Positions 8,850 through 16,660 of a DNA stretch of 64,000 bases are shown here, piece by piece. Positions within the stretch are counted from its first letter, which is position 1; every line of letters starts with the position of its first letter. This DNA comes from Paenibacillus algorifonticola. GTDB taxonomy: Bacteria > Bacillota > Bacilli > Paenibacillales > Paenibacillaceae. Location: assembly GCF_000971975.1 (NCBI RefSeq), contig NZ_LAQO01000001.1, positions 372,001-436,000 of the forward strand, in the 5' to 3' direction. The translations under genes and the position numbers were made by a program. The notes beneath the pieces are model-generated. The model saw only the letters and a list, made by a program, of their open reading frames with translations. It made no database searches and was not told the DNA's origin.

Positions 8850-10135
8850 GGGGGGTCATCTGGCGCTATGAGCTGAGAAAGGCGCTGCTGTCTCCGGTTA
8901 TTTTAGCGCTGCTCGCCCTCTTCATCGCGTTCAATCTGCTGTTTATTGCCGAGCAGTCTTACAAACGACAGGATATGGCTGTACTGAACGAGATGGCAGA
9001 GCAGTTCGGCGTACAAATAACCGATCAAATGCAGGACAAGCTTGAACGTTATAATCAGGCGCAGCTCGCAGAAATGAACGAGCTGACGAAGACGCGGACG
9101 GGTGAGGTGTATGCGCAGCCGGGTGATTTTTTCACCTATGACCATTTCAATGCCTACGTTCAGGAACAGCCAGACCTCTACCTGGATGCGGAAATTTCCG
9201 GTTTTAATCGGATGCGGATCATACATGATTATGCAGCAAGGATGCATGGCATAGCTGAAGTCTATGCCATGCTGGATACCAGCCAGATGGCTTTAGGGCA
9301 AATTCAGTTGTACGGTTTGAGCGGACCAGCTGCTGAAGCGGTAACTGGGCGCTATGCAGAGCTCGACGGTCGAATACAGCAGCTCGTTGCGAGCGGCGAA
9401 TATAGGCATTTATTTTTCGACGGTAACGTGTACGGAGCGCATTCGATGCTGTTTAAAAGCTTGTTTCGGATGCTGCTGTTTGAGCTGATGATTCTAGCTG
9501 TGCTGCTTGCCGTTTTTTTGAGCAAAAATGAATTCGAGCAGCATACGCATCTCTTGTTTTATGCTGCCAAGCATGGGCGAAAGCTGCAAACGGACAAGCT
9601 GCTTGCCGCGCTTGCCTCTGCTGCTGTGCTGACAACGGTGCTCGCTGGCGTCACGCTGGCTATCTATTTTCTCACCTTCAGCTATAAAGGGCTGTGGCAG
9701 ACGCCGATCAGCAGCTTTTTCACCTGGGAGCCGGGGATGTTTTTCCCATTCCTCACTTGGAGGAACGTATCGTTCGGCGTCTATTTCAGCTGCGCGGTAG
9801 TGCTAATGTACGTGCTTCAACTGCTGTTTGCCGCCGTCGCGTTTGTGCTCGGCTCCTTTATTCGCAACAGCTACCTCGTGTACGGAAGCTTTGCCGTTCT
9901 ATTCGGCAGTCTGCTGCTGCTGGGCAGGCTCGTCCCACTCAGCTCGGAGCTTATATTTTATACCATTCTCACGCCATTTCACCTCATACTCAATCCGCAT
10001 ATCTGGTTCACGGCGGGCGGAGCCTTCAGTATGATCCGTGATTGGGAATGGATGACGGCCGGCGGCTGGGCGATAATGCTGGCCATCCTCAGCTTGTGGT
10101 GCCTGCGGCAATTCAAGCGCCAGGATATACATTGA
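8846..10135 (+). CDS. ABC-2 type permease subunit, first
   Basis: 429 residues. One N-terminal membrane segment (~12-30) is followed by an extracytoplasmic domain of about 170 residues rich in Q and E, then five to six hydrophobic segments from about residue 205 to the end (FRMLLFELMILAVLLAVFL onward). This is the topology of ABC-2/linearmycin-type exporter permeases. It starts with ATGA overlap on the ATPase stop and is followed after 39 bp by a second, similar permease, implying a heterodimeric channel. Confidence 0.85.
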   Translation: MRGVIWRYELRKALLSPVILALLALFIAFNLLFIAEQSYKRQDMAVLNEMAEQFGVQITDQMQDKLERYNQAQLAEMNELTKTRTGEVYAQPGDFFTYDHFNAYVQEQPDLYLDAEISGFNRMRIIHDYAARMHGIAEVYAMLDTSQMALGQIQLYGLSGPAAEAVTGRYAELDGRIQQLVASGEYRHLFFDGNVYGAHSMLFKSLFRMLLFELMILAVLLAVFLSKNEFEQHTHLLFYAAKHGRKLQTDKLLAALASAAVLTTVLAGVTLAIYFLTFSYKGLWQTPISSFFTWEPGMFFPFLTWRNVSFGVYFSCAVVLMYVLQLLFAAVAFVLGSFIRNSYLVYGSFAVLFGSLLLLGRLVPLSSELIFYTILTPFHLILNPHIWFTAGGAFSMIRDWEWMTAGGWAIMLAILSLWCLRQFKRQDIH

Positions 10136-10174
10136 CAACCCTTTTTGAAAATGAAGGAGTTCGGAGGAGCAACT

Positions 10175-11326
10175 ATGGCTATTGTGCTTCATGAAATAAG
10201 AAAGCTTTTCAGCCTGAAAATGATCGCGCTGGTCGCCCTGCTCAATGTCATTTTTTATTTGATGTATATTCAGTTTTATTTTGAGCATTTTCCAAACGGC
10301 AGACCGGATAAGGATATTTACAAGATTGTAATCGAGATCAAGCAGCAATATGGCCTAGAGCTTGATGAGGCAGAATTTGTACAATTCAAGCAGACGTTTG
10401 ATCAAAAGGTTCAAGAAGCAGAGCTGATCATGAGCCGTGATTCGCATTTCAAGGGGGCGGGCATCTCCACCTATGAGGCTTTTCGTACGATGGATACGTT
10501 CTCTGGCAATAAAAGATTCAAGGAATTGAACCATTACGCCATGTTCGATCCCGGCATCGATTTGTTCTGGGAGCTGCAAGCTCAGCAATATTTAATCGAG
10601 CGATTTGAAGACAGGCTGGAAAGGGCTTATGCCAATTTCGCAAATACGGACGTATCAGTTGTAAAGCGGGTTGATGCTCTGGTCGAGTCAGGAACACTGA
10701 ATACGATTTTTCCAGATACAATCTATAGACATTATCAAAGCATAATGTTTTACGTGTATTCCATTAGCATCGTCAGCATTTTGCTGATCGTATCACCGAT
10801 TTTTTTGCGAGACAGGCGCAGCGGAGTCATTCACCTCCAGCACGCTTCACGGATCGGCCGCAGGCTGTTCCGCAGCAAGCTGATTGCGGCTCTTCTATCC
10901 GCAATGCTCATTATATCTATACAGCTCGGCTGCTTCTTCCTGCTGTACACCCGGCGGGGTATCGCATTATTTTACGAAGCGCCCATCAATTCGGCCTTTA
11001 ATTCTATGTATTTCTGGTATGACCTGACGTTTGCCCAGTTTATTGGGCTATCTGTAGGAATCCTCTATGTGCTCGGCCTGATTACAGCACTGGCGGCAGC
11101 CTTTTTCTCCAGCATTTCAGCGAATTATATGGCACTCGTCGCGCTGCAAATTCCTTATATTTATCTTATTACGCAGCCGCTTTCTGGCGTGCTGATTGAA
11201 AATTTGATTGTGCTGTACAGGCCGAAATATGCGCAGCCCATCGCTTACGGGTTACTTTTCGCCATCGTTGCTGCTTTGCTGGCATTCCGATGGCGGCGGG
11301 AACGGAAAGGAGATTTGCTTCTATAG
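10175..11326 (+). CDS. ABC-2 type permease subunit, second
   Basis: 383 residues with the same layout as the preceding gene: N-terminal membrane helix (~15-33), an extracytoplasmic region to about 190, and five or more C-terminal membrane segments. I use the ATG at 10175 because GGAGG is 7 nt upstream; the longer TTG start at 10145 has no site. Last gene of the sigma-factor cassette; a 9-bp inverted repeat follows it. Exported substrate unknown. Confidence 0.85.
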   Translation: MAIVLHEIRKLFSLKMIALVALLNVIFYLMYIQFYFEHFPNGRPDKDIYKIVIEIKQQYGLELDEAEFVQFKQTFDQKVQEAELIMSRDSHFKGAGISTYEAFRTMDTFSGNKRFKELNHYAMFDPGIDLFWELQAQQYLIERFEDRLERAYANFANTDVSVVKRVDALVESGTLNTIFPDTIYRHYQSIMFYVYSISIVSILLIVSPIFLRDRRSGVIHLQHASRIGRRLFRSKLIAALLSAMLIISIQLGCFFLLYTRRGIALFYEAPINSAFNSMYFWYDLTFAQFIGLSVGILYVLGLITALAAAFFSSISANYMALVALQIPYIYLITQPLSGVLIENLIVLYRPKYAQPIAYGLLFAIVAALLAFRWRRERKGDLLL

Positions 11327-11336
11327 GGCTTGCTTT

Positions 11337-11376
11337 GCCATCAAGCGCCAGCCTACCCACAGGCCTCCTTGATGGC
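11337..11376 (+). terminator. Hairpin after the ABC exporter operon
   Basis: Perfect 9-bp stem GCCATCAAG (11337-11345) / CTTGATGGC (11368-11376) with a small GCC/GGC pairing inside the loop. The following sequence is only weakly T-rich, so termination efficiency is uncertain. The remainder of the 320-bp gap to 11646 is AT-rich and shows no gene. Confidence 0.5.
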
Positions 11377-11646
11377 TTCAGCTGTTTAAGCGGCTAGTCC
11401 TAGACTGCCGCTATTTGCTCAATAGATTCACTCACAAAAACATCCTCTCCCTTCACATGTCGTGACACTATTTTATTCCATACGTTTGCTCCGTTATCCT
11501 GCCCTTTTAGTAAACTACACATTTTAAAGTGCGATTTCAAAAATTGGGCACATGACCCAGTATCACTAGGCTAATGTGTATCATACATTGCCATATAAGT
11601 TTCCATAAATGTTTTGAACAAAGAAATCTAAAAGGAGTTATTAATA

Positions 11647-12078
11647 ATGTGGGTTTATTTTCCTGATTCTTATGATCGTGCGTTTGGACCGTTTGGAATT
11701 CCAGGCCCTTCAATGCCACCACCATTTGCTCCTCCTATTTTCCCTCAACCAGGCATGCAAACATTCCCAAGCACGCAGCCTCCAGTTCAAACACCTATTC
11801 AAGGAGGCCCTCCTGCTTTCGCTCCTCCTTCTACAATTCCACCCAGACCACCACAATTGCCATCAGGAGTTTCTGCTTTAATAGATCCAGGTGCTATAGC
11901 AAGTTGTCGAAACAAATTCACCTATATATGGCAAAGTAACGGCGCTTCCTACTGGATGTTTATTACTTTTGTTGGCCCAAATTCAATAGCTGGTTGGCGC
12001 TGGGTAGGGCCAGGAATTGGTTGGGTAAATTTCGGGCTTGATCTTAGATTTGTGGACTCGAGCGTCTGTGTCCCTTGA
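11647..12078 (+). CDS. Small proline-rich protein with a conserved aromatic C-terminal domain
   Basis: 143 residues. Residues ~15-72 are an extended Pro/Phe/Gln-rich stretch (MPPPFAPPIFPQPG, IPPRPPQLPSG). The C-terminal ~60 residues form a compact Trp-rich domain with two Cys near its ends (CRNKFTYIWQSNGASYW ... SSVCVP), possibly a disulfide. I know of similar uncharacterised proteins in Bacilli but no function; a spore or surface role is a guess from the Pro-rich arm. AAGGAG is 9 nt before the ATG. The gene and its upstream region look more AT-rich than their neighbours, which may indicate acquisition. Confidence 0.8.
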   Translation: MWVYFPDSYDRAFGPFGIPGPSMPPPFAPPIFPQPGMQTFPSTQPPVQTPIQGGPPAFAPPSTIPPRPPQLPSGVSALIDPGAIASCRNKFTYIWQSNGASYWMFITFVGPNSIAGWRWVGPGIGWVNFGLDLRFVDSSVCVP

Positions 12079-12121
12079 TTTCAATAATTTTCATTATTTG
12101 AGGAGAAAGGAAAGGAGTTGC

Positions 12122-12349
12122 GTACGCAGCAAATCCCTATTTGACGCCGAATTGCAAAAAAATGCTGACCATATCAGCTCCTCCATCTGCCGGGTAATGA
12201 TCGAATATAACACGCAAATGAGCAGCATTTTTCGGCACCTGCTCTCTCTGCTGCCGATTACCGTTCCAACGCCCAGCAATGCCGATGCTGCTGGAAGCGC
12301 GAGATGAAGATGGCAGCGCAATGAGCGAATTGCAGCTGCGCGATGAACA
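12122..12349 (+). pseudogene. Remnant of an unidentified gene
   Basis: A frame without a good start (no ATG or ribosome site at its 5' end) reads LFDAELQKNADHISSSICR and on to PTPSNADAAGSAR, closing at 12307. Shifting one base continues coherent sequence (DEDGSAMSELQLRDEQRLG). Acceptable codon use in two successive frames, followed by a strong terminator, suggests a truncated and frameshifted gene. The family is not recognisable. The rest of the 631-bp gap (12386-12709) holds only leader sequence of the protease gene. Confidence 0.35.
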
Positions 12350-12385
12350 AAGGCTTGGCATCCTGCAGGATGCCAAGCCTTTTAT
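12350..12385 (+). terminator. Strong rho-independent terminator
   Basis: Perfect 14-bp stem AAGGCTTGGCATCC (12350-12363) / GGATGCCAAGCCTT (12368-12381), loop TGCA, followed by TTTATT. It serves the gene remnant and read-through from 11647. Confidence 0.9.
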
Positions 12386-12709
12386 TACGTCCGCAAACTT
12401 GATCTCTACTTATATCGTTTAATGGATTTTCCAGTTAATGGTATAAGCGTCTTAATGGATATAGAGACATTCGATAATCAAACAAGCAGCAAAATCCCGC
12501 CCAGGCGTTTCATCATTCGACGGTTATCCACGAATTCCAGCAGCAATTTACAAAAATATACTTTTCTATTTTTTTCATCTATTGTAAAATGATAGACGAA
12601 ATGAGATTTTACTAGATGTATCCAAAATTTCAAAATCACAGTGTATAGGGGGTTAAAGATCAGCCAGCGGTTTGAAACAAATCTAATCTCAGAAAATGGA
12701 GGATTACAA

Positions 12710-14110
12710 ATGTTAAAGAAAACCGGCCTCATCTTGACTTCATTCATGCTCTCGACTTCCCTGCTTGCAAGCAGCCTTACAGTCGCAGCAGCAGCCCCGG
12801 CGGCGCCAACGATTACGCCAACGGTCGCTTATCAAGCTTCAGCCGCCGCAGCCAGCAGCATTACGCTTGCCGACATGCCTGCCAATCTCAAAAGCTCCAT
12901 TGAATGGGTATGGACCAATCGCATGGTAACGGAAGGCTCGACGACTCGTAAAAACTTGATTTTCGATCAAATTTTTGCCGGAAAAGGTACGATAAATTAC
13001 GTGGTGCGCTGGCAATCTAACAAAAATTTGACGCTCCAGCAGCGTAAAGACCTTGCCGCCATGCTGCAGCGCCAAATGAATAATTGGACGAAGCATTTGA
13101 AAGATTACGACGGCTGGCCTTACGGAGACATTCAAGTGAAAATCGTTGGCTGGGCCGTAGCCAATTCCGCGCAAATTTTAGACAAGCAAGCAGATGAAAT
13201 CATCTATACGGACTATATAACCGACCAACTGAGTACCTCTAATCCTGCTATCCCATCGAAGCTGCCTGTAGCGCCGAGCGCCCTGTCTCGCTTTGACCAT
13301 TTTACGAACCCCAATTATGTTTATCCGGGCGGGCTCGACAAGCGCTTTGATATGTATTTGTGGGCAACGTCAGGCTTTGGCGGAGGAGCAGGCGGCGATT
13401 GGGGACAGCGCATGTCCGACGATTACATTTTGAGCACGGTCAACTCCAATGAAATTCAAATTACAGAACATGAAATTGGCCATGGCTTTGGATTAACAGA
13501 CTTTTATGAGGCGAATGAGCGCCCGCCAGGCGGCTTCCCAGTACCAACGATTATGTGGGCAGGAAATTCGCCAACGATCACAAGCTGGGACATTTGGATG
13601 CTGCGCTATACGTGGAGCCAAATTAAACAGGATGCCTCCCGCTTCCCGGCTACAACCGATAATGGCAATACGAATTTGAGCAATATTGCACTAAACGCTT
13701 CCGTAACGTCCTCTTATGTGTCCCCTTGGGAGAGCATTAACGCGCTCAATGACGGCTTTGATCCGATTCATTCCAATGACCGCAACCATGCTGTTTATGG
13801 AAACTGGCCGGAAACGGGTACTCAATGGGTGCAATATACGTTTGATAAAAGCTATACCGTCACACAATCTGATGTGTATTGGTTCAAGGACAATGGCGGC
13901 ATCGATGTGCCAAGCTCGTATAAAATCAAATATTGGAACGGCAGCGCCTGGGTAGACGTCCAAAATGCCGTTGGCTTGGGAACGACCATCGACAAATACA
14001 ACACAACAACGTTTACTCCCGTAACAACGACATCGCTGCGAATCGAAATGGTATCGAAAAACCCGGCATCAACCGGCATTTTAGAGTGGAAGGTCAAAGC
14101 TTCCAGCTAA
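12710..14110 (+). CDS. Secreted metzincin-like metalloprotease with C-terminal beta-sandwich domain
   Basis: 466 residues. Signal peptide (MLKKTGLILTSFMLSTSLLA...VAAAA, ~1-30). The zinc site is HEIGHGFGLTD: H254, E255, H258 and D264 in the HExxHxxGxxD pattern of snapalysin-like metzincins, with IMWAG at ~281 as the Met-turn. From about 321 a separate C-terminal domain starts at NIALNASVTSSYVSPWE and resembles the discoidin/CBM-like modules appended to secreted actinobacterial glycosidases, with conserved WVQYTF and TSLRIEM. The start at 12710 has GGAGG 7 nt upstream; a longer frame from 12641 lacks one. Probably an extracellular protease anchored to a polysaccharide. Confidence 0.85.
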   Translation: MLKKTGLILTSFMLSTSLLASSLTVAAAAPAAPTITPTVAYQASAAAASSITLADMPANLKSSIEWVWTNRMVTEGSTTRKNLIFDQIFAGKGTINYVVRWQSNKNLTLQQRKDLAAMLQRQMNNWTKHLKDYDGWPYGDIQVKIVGWAVANSAQILDKQADEIIYTDYITDQLSTSNPAIPSKLPVAPSALSRFDHFTNPNYVYPGGLDKRFDMYLWATSGFGGGAGGDWGQRMSDDYILSTVNSNEIQITEHEIGHGFGLTDFYEANERPPGGFPVPTIMWAGNSPTITSWDIWMLRYTWSQIKQDASRFPATTDNGNTNLSNIALNASVTSSYVSPWESINALNDGFDPIHSNDRNHAVYGNWPETGTQWVQYTFDKSYTVTQSDVYWFKDNGGIDVPSSYKIKYWNGSAWVDVQNAVGLGTTIDKYNTTTFTPVTTTSLRIEMVSKNPASTGILEWKVKASS

Positions 14111-14179
14111 TATTGGAGCCTAGAAGTGTAGTGGAAAAGAGGCTACGCTGCATGGAAAGCAAGACATCATAAGCATAAC

Positions 14180-14223
14180 AAGAACGTCAATGGGACTAGC
14201 TCCCTTTCGGCGTTCTTTTTTTG
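14180..14223 (+). terminator. Terminator after the metalloprotease gene
   Basis: AAGAACG (14180-14186) pairs with CGTTCTT (14211-14217), with an inner GGGA/TCCC pairing, followed by a long T tract. Confidence 0.8.
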
Positions 14224-14330
14224 CCTTCTATTTATAGCTGCTAATCCTCCATTGATCTTCCATGCTTTTGGCATTACGGCCTGCCCGCTCGAATATATTG
14301 ATAAGCATACTAATGTGGAGGCCTATTCCA

Positions 14331-15146
14331 ATGAACGAGTTCATAGTAACTGCCCGGCACTTGCCATATCGCAATAGCAGCATTTTTTATCAATTCATGC
14401 CCAACCCCGGCAAACAAACGCTATTATTTCTCCATCCGGCCTTCGCGGATCATCGGGTATTTTGCGGGCAGACGAGCTATTTTAAGACCGGCTATCAGGT
14501 GATAGCCCTTGATATGCCAGGGCATGGACGCAGCCAAGTTCATGGCACCAAAGTGACGTTAAAAGATATGCCGCACATTGTGGCCGGGATTTTAGACAAG
14601 CATAACATTGCCGCCTGCCATGTGGTCGGCGTTTCACTTGGCTCGCTCGCAGCTCAGTCTTTCGCAGAACGTTATAACGAGCGGGTGCATTCTGTTACAA
14701 TTGTCGGAGGTTATTCCATTCATCGCGAAAATACGGAAATTTGGAAGGAGCAGAAACGCGAGGGACTGCGTTGGCTGTTTTATTTTTTATTTTCCATGGG
14801 GCGGTTTCGCCGCTATGTGACCACCTTTTCCTGCTCCAGCAGCTATGGCCGAAATGTATTTGCCCAAAGCGCGAAGCTGTTTAATCGGCGCTCTTTCGCA
14901 GCCATGGCGGGGCTAGGCGCTTTTTTCACGAAAAAAGATACGTCCGTCCCCTATAACATGCTGCTCGTATACGGAGAAAAAGATTTGAAGGTGCTTGTGG
15001 ATAACGCACATAACTGGCAAAAGACAGAAGCGCTGTCGCAGCTTTTTCTGCTGCCAGGTGCCGGTCATTGCGCCCAGCTCGATGCGCCAGAGTCGTTTAA
15101 CCACATACTGGAGCGATTTATTGTGTCTGTGTCCTGTCGAGCATGA
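14331..15146 (+). CDS. Alpha/beta-fold hydrolase
   Basis: 271 residues. Core features: LLFLHPAFADHRVF (oxyanion region), ALDMPGHGRS, nucleophile elbow GVSLGS with S102, acid D218 in YGEKDLKV and H246 in PGAGHCAQLDAPE. This is a complete Ser-Asp-His triad of the hydrolase/lyase superfamily. No signal peptide, so cytosolic; substrate unknown. The ATG at 14331 has GGAGG 9 nt upstream; the longer frame starting at 14262 does not. It stands alone between two secreted-protein genes. Confidence 0.88.
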   Translation: MNEFIVTARHLPYRNSSIFYQFMPNPGKQTLLFLHPAFADHRVFCGQTSYFKTGYQVIALDMPGHGRSQVHGTKVTLKDMPHIVAGILDKHNIAACHVVGVSLGSLAAQSFAERYNERVHSVTIVGGYSIHRENTEIWKEQKREGLRWLFYFLFSMGRFRRYVTTFSCSSSYGRNVFAQSAKLFNRRSFAAMAGLGAFFTKKDTSVPYNMLLVYGEKDLKVLVDNAHNWQKTEALSQLFLLPGAGHCAQLDAPESFNHILERFIVSVSCRA

Positions 15147-15242
15147 TTTTTCGTACGATTTGAAATATCCCCTTTGATGTTTCGGCGAAGCGCCCGAAGC
15201 GTTAGAATAGATAATAGACGAACAAGAGGGAGAGAATGGATC

Positions 15243-16391
15243 TTGAAATTGAAACGAGTAACGGCTGTACTTACGTTGAGCGTATGGATAGGTGTGTTGG
15301 CGGCTTGTGGACAAAATGAAGATCCGGGGGCAACCCCACGCTCCACGGCCGCAGCGCCAGAAGTGACATCGGATACAGCTGTGCCAACAGCTGCAGCGGA
15401 ACCAACGTCTGAATCGACTGGACCGTATGAAGTAGCCGCAGAGGAGCTGCGAGCTCCTTGGGTCATTGCGTTTGCCGGTAACGTTATATACGTTAGCGAA
15501 CGGGAAGGCAATGTTGTCCAAATCGATGGCGATCAATGGACGAGACAAACCGTGAACCTGACTAAATCGGTTCATGGCGGCGGCGAGAGCGGATTCCTGG
15601 GCTTTTTGCTTGCGCCGGACTTCGAACAGTCGCAGAAAGCGTATGCTTACCATACGTATGAGGAAAATGGAGAAACGCTCAACCGTGTCGTGCAGCTGAA
15701 GTATACCGGCAAGAGCTGGGATGAGACACGACCATTGCTGGAGGGAATACCAGGTGCTTATAACCATGATGGAGGCAGAATGGCCTATGGACCGGACAAG
15801 CTGCTATATATTACGACAGGCGATGCCGGGCAGCCTGAGCTCTCCCAGGATCAAGGCAGCCTGGCAGGCAAAATATTGCGTATGACGCTCGATGGCAAGG
15901 TACCGGCAGACAATCCTTTCCCGGATTCCTACGTTTATTCGTATGGGCACCGCAATCCGCAGGGGCTGGCCTGGACAGATAAAGGCGTCATGCTTGTTAC
16001 GGAGCATGGTCCATCGGGCTCGCCTGGCGGGCATGATGAGATTAATATTATTGAGCCTGGCGGCAATTATGGCTGGCCGACTTTGTACGGCGATCAGACG
16101 GGTAGTGGAATGATTCCGCCCGTCTATCATACCGGCGAGCCGGCTATCGCGCCTTCCGGTGCGGCGATTGACGACCAGAACCGGATGCTGATCGCTACGC
16201 TCGTAGGCAGTGCGCTGTATCGCTATGATCCTGCGACAAAGGCTATGTCTGTCGTCTTTGATGGAGAGGGACGACTGCGTGATGTGAAGATGAAGGATGG
16301 CCGCGTATATGTTATTACCAATAACACCGATGGCAGAGGAAACCCTTCAAAGACAGATGATCGGTTGCTGATCGTGAACGGCTTGAAGTAA
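15243..16391 (+). CDS. Lipoprotein PQQ-type glucose/sorbosone dehydrogenase
   Basis: 382 residues. Lipoprotein signal with lipobox LAAC (C22), a disordered Thr/Pro/Ala linker to about residue 60, then a six-bladed propeller of the GSDH family: APWVIAFAGNVIYVSEREG, SGFLGFLLAPDF, YNHDGGRMAYGPDKLLYITTG, YSYGHRNPQGLAW, TEHGPSG and GGNYGWP, including the HRNPQG and GPSG segments typical for the cofactor and calcium sites. Membrane-anchored on the outside; it would oxidise aldose sugars if PQQ is available, which a Bacillota may need to scavenge. The start is probably TTG at 15243 (GGGAG 10 nt upstream). Confidence 0.9.
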   Translation: MKLKRVTAVLTLSVWIGVLAACGQNEDPGATPRSTAAAPEVTSDTAVPTAAAEPTSESTGPYEVAAEELRAPWVIAFAGNVIYVSEREGNVVQIDGDQWTRQTVNLTKSVHGGGESGFLGFLLAPDFEQSQKAYAYHTYEENGETLNRVVQLKYTGKSWDETRPLLEGIPGAYNHDGGRMAYGPDKLLYITTGDAGQPELSQDQGSLAGKILRMTLDGKVPADNPFPDSYVYSYGHRNPQGLAWTDKGVMLVTEHGPSGSPGGHDEINIIEPGGNYGWPTLYGDQTGSGMIPPVYHTGEPAIAPSGAAIDDQNRMLIATLVGSALYRYDPATKAMSVVFDGEGRLRDVKMKDGRVYVITNNTDGRGNPSKTDDRLLIVNGLK

Positions 16392-16477
16392 ACGTAAAAA
16401 TCGCTTTTTGATCAGGCGGATAGAATAACTGGAGTGACGCAGCAGGATATACAGCAATGGCCCACTTGTACGAAGCA

Positions 16478-16508
16478 GTGCCCCCGTTTCTAACTGAAAC
16501 GGGGGCAC
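16478..16508. terminator. 13-bp GC-rich hairpin between convergent genes
   Basis: Perfect arms GTGCCCCCGTTTC (16478-16490) and complement (16496-16508) with a 5-nt loop. It lies between the convergent dehydrogenase and 560-residue protein genes. No T tract on either side, so it is either an atypical bidirectional terminator or a repeat-type hairpin. Confidence 0.55.
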
Positions 16509-16660
16509 AGTGCTAATTATAAGAGTATTGTGAGTACCATTTCGATATGGTATCGCCTGTCTTCCCACACCCTGCGAACAGAGAGCGTTACTTCGCACCA
16601 TTCGAGCCCCACGACTCTCCTGTCCATGCCTACTCGCCTAAAGCCGCTTCCGTTCTTTCG

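Noticed and set aside
11647..12078. Proline-rich protein as a collagen-like exosporium protein
   Set aside because: There are no Gly-X-Y repeats; only Pro-rich spacing, so the call was left as unknown.
12478..12747. Minus-strand 89-residue ORF opposite the protease leader
   Set aside because: Overlaps the ribosome site and signal peptide codons of the protease gene and has no start signal; treated as chance.
14913..15767. Minus-strand 284-residue ORF across the hydrolase and dehydrogenase genes
   Set aside because: Antisense to two well-supported genes, low-complexity and Cys/Arg/Ser-rich; a shadow frame.
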